Below are positions 1 to 5,047 of a DNA stretch of 19,016 bases, in pieces. The notes below the pieces were generated by a model, which was given only the letters and a program-made list of their open reading frames with translations, was not told the DNA's origin and searched no databases. This stretch comes from a bacterium (GTDB lineage: Bacteria; Bacillota_A; Clostridia; Lachnospirales; Lachnospiraceae). Numbering within the stretch: the stretch's first letter is position 1; each line of letters begins with the position of its first letter. The position numbers and the translations under genes are program-made. The stretch spans positions 1-19,016 of the forward strand of contig SFQZ01000057.1 of NCBI GenBank assembly GCA_004562915.1, in the 5' to 3' direction.

Positions 1-143
1 AACAGATACAGAAAAAATACTGCCAGAAAATCGAGGGGACCTTCCTATTTGAGGTCTCCTGGAAGTCGTACCCGGGTGGTTATTCATCGCTTACATTATA
101 TACGTCTACCTGCTCTTTCCATTCTTACAGATGGATAAATCAT
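1..143. other. Non-coding tail of the sensor operon
   Basis: No convincing gene. The stretch lies just downstream of the minus-strand kinase gene. GGGGACCT (35-42) and AGGTCTCC (52-59) can form an 8-base stem with one mismatch. It lacks a T-run on the minus strand, so it is at best a weak terminator. No agrD-like peptide gene is visible on either strand here. Confidence 0.3.
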
Positions 144-938
144 TCATATTGTTATCATGACAAAAAAATAATCCGTCTCATTACTGGTATTTTTTTTCAC
201 TACAAGTTCCATCTGATACTGTATACTATATTCTTTTATTTTGTTAAGACCATATCCCCTATGACCTTCCTTACTGCTATATCCTTTTTCAAAAAAATGA
301 TGAATATCATCTAATAATAATTGTTCGACCGGATTCGCTACAACAATATGAAATCGTCCCTTTCTCTCAAAAATTTTAATAATGAAAAATGGTTGTTTCG
401 TTCCTTCCACTGCTTCTATAGCATTATCCAGAAGGATTCCAATCATTTCAATTATAACATATTCAGGAATTCTGCCAACTTTTTGTGTGATATCTATCTC
501 ATATTTCGCTTTAATTCCTCTTTCCCACGCCTCGTTAATCTTACTGTGCAGAAATCCTGCTACTAACGGCCATTTACTGTTCAACAATTTATAATCCGCA
601 TTTCTATCAGACATTTGTCCAATATATTCTATCTGTTGCTTTACCAGTTCATCGTAATCTTTTGTTGTATAACACATCCCTATAATAGCCTGCATATGGT
701 TATTAAAATCATGTTGTGTTTTTCTAACGGTATCCAGTAATTCTTTATAAGAATCATCATATATTTGGTGTAAATCCCAGTCCTTTTTTATTGTATCCGT
801 TTCCATTTTTTCTTTTTGCCAGAAATAGGATATAACACAAAGTCCGCTCCCAAATATAAAAAGTGCTAAAAAATTGTCCAAACTTAACTCGGCACTTTTC
901 TTATAAATAATTCCAAAAGACTTATCACCAACATACAC
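144..938 (-). CDS. GHKL-domain sensor histidine kinase, cytoplasmic half (AgrC-like), frameshifted from its membrane half
   Basis: This is the catalytic half of an AgrC-type sensor kinase, which would phosphorylate the neighbouring LytTR regulator on sensing a peptide signal. It contains one membrane segment (about 20-40), a dimerisation and phosphoacceptor helix RKTQHDFNNHMQAI with His76, the N-box LLDNAIEAV (Asn172) and the G-box GYGLNKIKE (228-236). The kinase core is therefore complete. The apparent start at 938 has no ribosome binding site and overlaps the preceding membrane reading frame by 55 bases in another frame. The membrane helix at 20-40 looks like the last helix of the sensor region. 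I infer a one-base frameshift near 890-935 that split a single kinase. Family members usually carry about 200 residues of membrane domain, so an internal deletion is also likely. It may be a pseudogene, or an independently translated soluble kinase starting at an internal Met. Confidence 0.75.
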   Translation of the reverse strand: MYVGDKSFGIIYKKSAELSLDNFLALFIFGSGLCVISYFWQKEKMETDTIKKDWDLHQIYDDSYKELLDTVRKTQHDFNNHMQAIIGMCYTTKDYDELVKQQIEYIGQMSDRNADYKLLNSKWPLVAGFLHSKINEAWERGIKAKYEIDITQKVGRIPEYVIIEMIGILLDNAIEAVEGTKQPFFIIKIFERKGRFHIVVANPVEQLLLDDIHHFFEKGYSSKEGHRGYGLNKIKEYSIQYQMELVVKKNTSNETDYFFVMITI

Positions 939-1198
939 AGTATATTGCTGGCAACAACTTTTTTAATATTAGCGCCAAATTCAATTATTGTATATACGGT
1001 TATTAAAGGTAGCATTATCCATGACAGACCTTTCCAACTATTGTAGATATGCATTAATTCAAAAACAATTATTTGACACAGAATTAATGCATAATTAAAA
1101 ATTCCATCCGGTAAAGTATAACAAATTTTTTTTCCATACAGATAATGTAGACAGTGAATGACACATATGATTTCCAATATAACATAAATTCTAAACAT
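884..1198 (-). CDS. Membrane-sensor N-terminal fragment of the AgrC-like kinase
   Basis: This 104-residue, strongly hydrophobic protein has about three predicted membrane helices (roughly 2-18, 34-50 and 57-100). It begins MFRIYVILEIICVIHCLHYLYGKK, a pattern typical of the sensor domain of clostridial GHKL kinases that sit beside LytTR regulators. Its start overlaps the end of the LytTR gene by 8 bases, as expected for the next gene in an operon. It stops just where the following kinase frame enters a further membrane helix (LALFIFGSGLCVISYF), so the two frames appear to be halves of one protein. Even joined, the sensor region would be much shorter than the usual five to six helices. Ligand recognition is probably lost or altered. 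A genuine small membrane protein is the less likely alternative. Confidence 0.6.
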   Translation of the reverse strand: MFRIYVILEIICVIHCLHYLYGKKICYTLPDGIFNYALILCQIIVFELMHIYNSWKGLSWIMLPLITVYTIIEFGANIKKVVASNILCMLVISLLELFIRKVPS

Positions 1199-1922
1199 TA
1201 TGAAAGCCTTGCAATATTTTTTTCATATATAGCATACTGATATCAATTATTTCCGGAGACTCTTTAAGTGCTATATAACGATTTACAGTATCAATATTTC
1301 CAATATATTTACAGTTTACAACTGTATTACGACTACATTGAATAAATTCTCCATTATGAATCGCTTTTAAAAACTGTTTCAATGTTCGATTGGGAATTGA
1401 GATAGTATCATGCTTCATGTGAATAAAAAGTATATGTTGTTTCACATCAACATATAAAACCTCCTGTGGATCAATAATATAAAGAATACCATCCTTACGC
1501 ATAGTTATCGATTCAGAAATGCTTTCTGCATCCACATATCCAAGAGCTTTTCCTACTACTTCTGCTACTTTTTCCGGCGGAAATGGTTTTTCAAGATAAT
1601 CAAAACAATGGAAAGTATGCAGGGCCTCATTTGCAGGATCTGCTAAAGTAGTGAGAAAAATAATGGGTGTTAGAGTATAGCGCAAATTACTTCTTAACTC
1701 CTGTGCAAAACGCATACCGGAAGTGTCTCCATTTTCTTTCGACTTCAGAATAATATCCAGTATGAAGGCATCAATATGTACAGAAAAAGCCAAAAAACAT
1801 GCTTCTTGATAAGTAACTGCAGTATAAACTTTTATCTGATTTCCATAAATATTTTCTATAGCCTCTTTTACAAACAACAATGTTTTTTCATTATCTTCAA
1901 GAATCAGTACATTTTTTGACAT
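1191..1922 (-). CDS. LytTR-family response regulator (AgrA-like)
   Basis: This is a two-domain response regulator of the AgrA type. The N-terminal receiver has the acidic pair in VLILEDNE, the phosphoacceptor Asp in FILDIIL (Asp56 from the chosen start), Thr in IIFLTT and Lys in YLEKPF. The C-terminal LytTR DNA-binding domain (about 135-240) includes ILYIIDPQEVLYVDVKQHILFIH and FIQCSRNTVVNCKYI. It should bind direct-repeat promoter sites once phosphorylated by the adjacent GHKL kinase. I chose the ATG at 1922 (MSKNVLILED), because receiver domains normally begin within a few residues of the first strand. An in-frame ATG at 1937 is possible. Both starts lie inside the end of the XRE gene, indicating translational coupling, and the ribosome binding site is weak. 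The partner kinase is disrupted, so this regulator may be orphaned or phosphorylated by another kinase. Confidence 0.88.
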   Translation of the reverse strand: MSKNVLILEDNEKTLLFVKEAIENIYGNQIKVYTAVTYQEACFLAFSVHIDAFILDIILKSKENGDTSGMRFAQELRSNLRYTLTPIIFLTTLADPANEALHTFHCFDYLEKPFPPEKVAEVVGKALGYVDAESISESITMRKDGILYIIDPQEVLYVDVKQHILFIHMKHDTISIPNRTLKQFLKAIHNGEFIQCSRNTVVNCKYIGNIDTVNRYIALKESPEIIDISMLYMKKILQGFHNV

Positions 1923-2622
1923 TCTGTGGTATCTCATATCTTTCTAAAAACTTTACAAAAGAATCTAGTTCTTTTTCAAGATCAATTCTAATATTTTCCG
2001 GAAATTTGGTCCAGATTTTATTTACTTCATTAATACAATAATCATTTCTATCTATGAAAATCCATGGTGAATATCCCAACTGTAAATACATAGTCTGCAA
2101 TATTTCCGCACTGGGAGCCTTTTTCAATTTTTCTATTTTTCGATATGTTTTTACTTGAATATCAAGCATTGCTGCCATATTAACTTGCGACATATTTTCT
2201 ACATAACGGATATTTTCCCAAATAGTATAATTCGGCCTCTCACATTCTGCAAATTTAATATAGGTTTCCACCACCTTTAATCCAGATGCCTCTTCTTGGG
2301 CACAATAATCACAGATCACTTTAGTTAGCAAACATATGTAATTTATAATCTTTAAACGTTCGTTTTTCGTTCTAGCTCGGGAAATATATTTCTCAGTTAT
2401 ACCATGATATGTTTTCTCACCTGTAATAATATAACCCACATCACCATTGTTTTTTGCAAAATGTACCAAATTCTCATATGTGAGACGATTATTTCCATTT
2501 TCAATCGCTGTATAATAATTTTGTGTAATATCCAACATTTTACAAAAATCTTTTTGCGTCAAATTAAGATAAGCACGATAGGAAGATAACCTTTTGGGTA
2601 TTTCATTATACTGATTATCCAT
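1897..2622 (-). CDS. XRE-family regulator with two helix-turn-helix domains
   Basis: This cytoplasmic DNA-binding protein of about 241 residues has two lambda-repressor-like helix-turn-helix modules. The first (near residues 9-60) contains YLNLTQKDFCKMLDITQNYYTAIENG. The second (near residues 130-185) contains MSQVNMAAMLDIQVKTYRKIEK. The C-terminal part (NEVNKIWTKFPENIRIDLEKELDSF) is helical and could mediate dimerisation. I chose ATG 2622 (MDNQYNEIPKR) because GGAGAA lies 5 bases upstream, whereas the longer ATG at 2664 has no such site. The gene opens the operon with the LytTR regulator and GHKL kinase and overlaps the LytTR gene. The inverted TTAACTCTCG repeats 190-330 bases upstream are plausible operators for it, which is an inference. 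Its target genes are unknown; the divergent holin/lysin cassette is the obvious candidate. Confidence 0.82.
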   Translation of the reverse strand: MDNQYNEIPKRLSSYRAYLNLTQKDFCKMLDITQNYYTAIENGNNRLTYENLVHFAKNNGDVGYIITGEKTYHGITEKYISRARTKNERLKIINYICLLTKVICDYCAQEEASGLKVVETYIKFAECERPNYTIWENIRYVENMSQVNMAAMLDIQVKTYRKIEKLKKAPSAEILQTMYLQLGYSPWIFIDRNDYCINEVNKIWTKFPENIRIDLEKELDSFVKFLERYEIPQNVKKCTDS

Positions 2623-2684
2623 GATAATTCTCCAATACATTTTATTAACATATTGTAAAATCATTCTTATGACCTATTCGTGGG

Positions 2685-2713
2685 TAAATATCAAGTATTT
2701 TCCCATTTGTAAA
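2685..2713 (-). promoter_or_regulatory. Possible promoter of the XRE-LytTR-kinase operon
   Basis: Read on the minus strand, TTTACA (2708-2713) and TATTTA (2685-2690) are separated by 17 bases and lie about 65 bases before the XRE start. The match is moderate and the region is AT-rich, so chance matches are common. Confidence 0.3.
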
Positions 2714-2805
2714 TATATCTTTTATTGGTACGAAAAGTTTGAGTGGTTAATAAATCATAAATGATAAATTCACTAAATGAAATGGATAACCTGAACTTCT
2801 TGTAG

Positions 2806-2954
2806 AATTATCTCTCGATTGCAAGGAATCTTTATAAATTGCGGATTTTCAGCTTTTTAAGTGTTAACTCTCGAGAGATAATTAACTCTCATATAAATGA
2901 CTCAAAAACACTCAAAAGCGCTTAAATAAGCCATTTTATTTGAACGAGAGTTAA
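2806..2954. repeat. Operator-like cluster of inverted and direct TTAACTCTCG repeats
   Basis: AATTATCTCTCGA (2806-2818) has an exact 13-base reverse complement at 2871-2883. TTAACTCTCG occurs at 2864-2873, nine of its bases recur at 2882-2890 (18 bases later), and the full reverse complement CGAGAGTTAA lies at 2945-2954. The palindrome CTCTCGAGAG is centred near 2872. So one 10-base word appears about four times in both orientations within 150 bases of otherwise featureless AT-rich DNA. This looks like a binding-site array for the adjacent XRE or LytTR regulator. Iterons of a replication origin are a less likely alternative, as no replication protein is present. The rest of 2714-3078 shows no gene. 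Confidence 0.6.
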
Positions 2955-3078
2955 AATATCCGAAAGTTAAGGGGATAAAATATGTAAAAAAGGCTTTCAT
3001 TCCTGTCCCTCTTTTACCATTGTATTTGAAGATAAAAATGGGTAAATAATCATCATAAATTATCATGTTTTGAACCAT

Positions 3079-3437
3079 TGTTAGAGTCCGGAGGAAACAG
3101 CCAACGTAAGTCCAACAGAAACAGCCAGCCTAAGTCCACTAGAAAAAACCAATCTCAGTCCTACAGAAAAACTAATTCACATCCAAACTGTTCTTAGGCT
3201 CCTGAGCCATAGGGGAAAATCAGCCACCCACAAGGGCTTGACCTTGATAGGGTTCTCAGACAATGCTAAAATACAGATTTCCGACGGCTCATCAACTAAT
3301 ACTGGTCTTGAGTTCTTCGCCGTCGGGGTGCGAATCCAACGTATTGTCTGAGGTTCATATCAAGGTTGGCGTACGTAGCCGTAACGTCTGGTTGTTTTGA
3401 ATGGACTCTGAGTGGTCAATTTCTCCGGGCTCTAACA
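3079..3437. ncRNA. Candidate large structured RNA, about 360 nt, class not recognised
   Basis: The block has no convincing reading frame but many long-range complementarities. The ends pair over 15 bp (3079-3093 with 3423-3437, one G-U). Inside, 3127-3134 pairs with 3193-3200. 3241-3249 pairs with 3358-3366, 3255-3264 with 3343-3352, and CCGACGGC (3281-3288) with GCCGTCGG (3319-3326); these last three nest as one long interrupted hairpin. GGACTCT (3403-3409) could pair with AGAGTCC (3083-3089) instead of the closing helix, giving a possible switch. The base composition is visibly more GC-rich than the flanks. It lies between the regulator operon and the holin promoter. The strand is undetermined, because paired stems look the same on both. 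It does not match what I know of tmRNA, RNase P, 6S RNA or group I introns. Large ornate RNAs (GOLLD, ROOL type) are the closest idea, but I cannot assign it. Confidence 0.6.
3097..3168. repeat. Three tandem 24-nt repeats inside the candidate RNA
   Basis: Units at 3097-3120, 3121-3144 and 3145-3168 are each exactly 24 bases and share the pattern A(C/A)A(G/A)CCA followed by AGTCC and AGAA. Units 1 and 2 differ at only a few positions and unit 3 is more diverged. A possible fourth unit after 3168 is badly eroded. The regular AGTCC and AGAA elements suggest repeated small structural or binding motifs. Confidence 0.65.
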
Positions 3438-3491
3438 CCATGTTGACAATCTAAGATAAACCACAAAATTTTCATAATATTTTGTATTAAG

Positions 3492-3519
3492 TTGCACATT
3501 TCAATACAACATTCTCTTT
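3492..3519 (+). promoter_or_regulatory. Unusual promoter of the holin operon (TTGCAC-16-CTCTTT)
   Basis: TTGCAC (3492-3497) is followed after 16 bases by CTCTTTATAT (from 3514), 24 bases before the first codon of the holin operon. The same CTCTTTATAT with the same spacing lies before the lysin gene. A -10 element of CTCTTT is not the house-keeping TATAAT, but it resembles those described for TcdR-type group 5 sigma factors. The sigma gene of this cluster is the natural candidate reader. A GAGGTG ribosome binding site follows at 3530-3535. Confidence 0.55.
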
Positions 3520-3542
3520 ATATATTAGCGAGGTGAATAAAA

Positions 3543-3878
3543 ATGCAAACTATCATAATGTATATTGAAAACCACTGGGTAATATGGCTTTTGGGGGGGA
3601 TTAACATTGCACTTTCGTGGAGTTACAGAAAACTTACCCAATATGTTTCAACAGAAAAAAAACATATGGATGCAATTATGGGAGGGACTAGAGTATTATT
3701 GCGCAGCCAATTGTTGACTCAGTACAATCATTACTATAAAGATTTACATTACTGTCCAGTGTATGCTTTAGATAATATTGAAGAATTGTATGTATACTAT
3801 ACACAATTAGGTGGTAATGGCACCGTCCATCAATTAGTTGAACGAATACGAACACTTCCAACTACAAAGGAGGATTAG
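3543..3878 (+). CDS. Small membrane-anchored protein of phage lysis-module type
   Basis: This 111-residue protein has one N-terminal membrane helix (about 12-28, WVIWLLGGINIALSW), then a basic cytoplasmic region and a C-terminal section IEELYVYYTQLGGNGTVHQLVERIRTLP. A TM segment followed by a Tyr-rich helix and a LGGNGT turn is common in small proteins encoded next to holins in clostridial phages, where they are annotated as hypothetical or holin-associated. GAGGTG lies 7 bases before the ATG. The stop is 2 bases before the holin start, and AAGGAGG lies inside its last codons, so the two genes are a translationally linked pair. It may be an antiholin or holin partner, which is an inference from position. 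No catalytic motif is visible. Confidence 0.75.
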   Translation: MQTIIMYIENHWVIWLLGGINIALSWSYRKLTQYVSTEKKHMDAIMGGTRVLLRSQLLTQYNHYYKDLHYCPVYALDNIEELYVYYTQLGGNGTVHQLVERIRTLPTTKED

Positions 3879-3880
3879 CA

Positions 3881-4150
3881 ATGTCTCTATTTTCTAAGCT
3901 TTCAGAATATATTAATATAATTACATGGGGATTCTGTCTATGTATTGGATATGTACTTAAAAATATTTTTTCAGATTTTCCAAATAAGTATATTCCTTTA
4001 GTTATGTTTTTCTTGGGAATATTTATCAGTATTATAATCCATAAATCTGTTAATGTAGAAATACTTTTAGAAGGTATGCTCTCTGGATTATCCAGTACGG
4101 GTACATATGAATTATATAAAAACTGGCAAAACATTAACCATTATACTTGA
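3881..4150 (+). CDS. Phage-type holin, Hol44/phage_holin_5-like
   Basis: This 89-residue protein has two membrane stretches (about 14-32 and 39-55) followed by a short amphipathic tail VEILLEGMLSGLSSTGTYELYKNW. The motif GMLSGLSSTGTYE matches the conserved C-terminal signature I know from Hol44-type holins of clostridial prophages (GxxSGLASTGL). Holins open the cytoplasmic membrane and release endolysins that have no signal peptide. That fits the lysin 0.9 kb downstream, which also lacks one. AAGGAGG precedes the ATG with 6-base spacing. The gene forms a two-gene operon with the upstream small membrane protein and is closed by a hairpin terminator at 4312-4350. No phage head, tail or terminase gene is present, so this is a stand-alone or domesticated lysis gene. 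Confidence 0.78.
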   Translation: MSLFSKLSEYINIITWGFCLCIGYVLKNIFSDFPNKYIPLVMFFLGIFISIIIHKSVNVEILLEGMLSGLSSTGTYELYKNWQNINHYT

Positions 4151-4311
4151 ATTACCAAGTTCCTTAGAAAAGACAGTACTATAGATTCCAAAATAGGAAC
4201 TATAGAATGTTTAGACATTTCAACTTATCATCTATAATAATTACAAATGATATTTCAATTTAGAAAATTTTAAACACCCCTTCCATATATACCATATGAG
4301 TTTCAATCTGT

Positions 4312-4350
4312 TATCAAAGCCATTGTTCCATGCGAATAATGGCTTTGATA
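4312..4350 (+). terminator. Hairpin terminator after the holin gene
   Basis: TATCAAAGCCATT (4312-4324) pairs perfectly over 13 bp with AATGGCTTTGATA (4338-4350), with a 13-base loop, and is followed by TTTATTTA. It separates the holin operon from the sigma gene. The T-tract is interrupted, so efficiency may be moderate. The rest of 4151-4426 shows no gene. Confidence 0.7.
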
Positions 4351-4426
4351 TTTATTTACGCTAATTTATCAATAATGGTTTCTGATTCCTATTATTTTTT
4401 CTACCTATCACAACGGAGGTAGAAAA

Positions 4427-4966
4427 ATGAAAATCATTAATGAGTATATACAAAAAATACAAGCCGGAAATAAACAAGCACTGGAAGAATTCGTTATACA
4501 AATGAGTCCCTTAATCAAAAAATACGCTTCTAAAATTCATTTCTTAGAATATGAAGATTCTTTGCAGGAACTCTATATTGCTCTTCTTGAATGTATCCCA
4601 TATTTAGATTATACCAAGGATAGTAGTAAATTATTAAAATATATCCAAGAATCAATCATACACAAATATTATTTCCTTTGCAAAAAATATCTTTCTTTGC
4701 CTGAAATGCAGTCAATAGAAATAACCGATCAAATAGATGATCTGGGTACTAGAGATTTTTTCGAAGAAACTATATTTGATAATGACTATAAAAATTATTT
4801 GGAACTTTTAAATAAAAGTGATCATACAAAAGCACAAATTATGTATTTATCTACATATGCACAGTTAAGCGATAAAGAAATTTCTAAAATACTCGGCATA
4901 TCGAGGCAATATGTCAACCGAATAAAGAAAATTGCTCTGGATAATTTTCTCAAACAATATTCTTAA
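4427..4966 (+). CDS. Sigma-70-family factor, small, TcdR/UviA-like
   Basis: This 179-residue protein has the layout of a minimal sigma factor with regions 2 and 4 only. Residues about 10-95 (ALEEFVIQMSPLIKKYASKIHF, then DSLQELYIALLECIPYLD) look like region 2, which contacts core polymerase and the -10 element. Residues about 147-176 (LSDKEISKILGISRQYVNRIKKIAL) are a typical region 4 helix-turn-helix for the -35 element. GGAGG lies 8 bases before the ATG. Length and style resemble the group 5 factors TcdR, BotR and UviA, which switch on clostridial toxin or bacteriocin genes; UviA in particular is encoded next to a holin-like UviB. Here the gene sits between a holin and a large lysin, both preceded by a CTCTTTATAT promoter. 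I infer that it activates both. No copy of this promoter precedes the sigma gene itself, so its trigger lies elsewhere. Confidence 0.78.
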   Translation: MKIINEYIQKIQAGNKQALEEFVIQMSPLIKKYASKIHFLEYEDSLQELYIALLECIPYLDYTKDSSKLLKYIQESIIHKYYFLCKKYLSLPEMQSIEITDQIDDLGTRDFFEETIFDNDYKNYLELLNKSDHTKAQIMYLSTYAQLSDKEISKILGISRQYVNRIKKIALDNFLKQYS

Positions 4967-4972
4967 TAACAG

Positions 4973-5000
4973 TTTACAATTATTGCTGATATTTCTCTTT
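4973..5000 (+). promoter_or_regulatory. Unusual promoter of the lysin gene (TTTACA-16-CTCTTT)
   Basis: TTTACA (4973-4978) and CTCTTTATAT (from 4995) are separated by 16 bases, as at the holin promoter. TTTACA is the -35 element reported for TcdR/BotR/UviA-type factors. It starts 6 bases after the sigma gene stop codon, so the lysin can be transcribed on its own. Confidence 0.6.
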
Positions 5001-5007
5001 ATATTAT

Positions 5008-5021
5008 GAATTTGCAAATTC
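5008..5021. promoter_or_regulatory. Perfect 14-bp palindrome in the lysin leader
   Basis: GAATTTGCAAATTC is its own reverse complement and lies 8 bases after the CTCTTT element, at or just after the expected transcription start. It is a plausible repressor operator. The ribosome binding site GAGAGGA (5034-5040) follows, 7 bases before the ATG. Confidence 0.4.
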
Positions 5022-5047
5022 AATAATATGAAAGAGAGGAAATATTT

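Noticed and set aside
2757..2805. Short plus-strand peptide frame as an agrD-like signal gene
   Set aside because: It is only 14 codons, with no good ribosome binding site and no Cys for a thiolactone ring.
3009..3014. A third CTCTTT promoter, before the candidate RNA
   Set aside because: The expected -35 position reads AAAAAG, and the ATAT following CTCTTT is missing.
3097..3168. Tandem 24-nt repeats as a CRISPR array
   Set aside because: The units are contiguous without spacers, only three in number and diverged; no cas genes are present.
3079..3437. tmRNA, RNase P RNA or tRNA-like gene
   Set aside because: The length fits tmRNA, and GGGTGCGAATCC faintly recalls a tRNA T-arm. But there is no acceptor stem with CCA end, no tag reading frame and no conserved RNase P core.
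3443..3448. TTGACA as a -35 element for the holin operon
   Set aside because: No -10 element lies at 16-18 bases; the nearest TAATAT is about 26 bases away.
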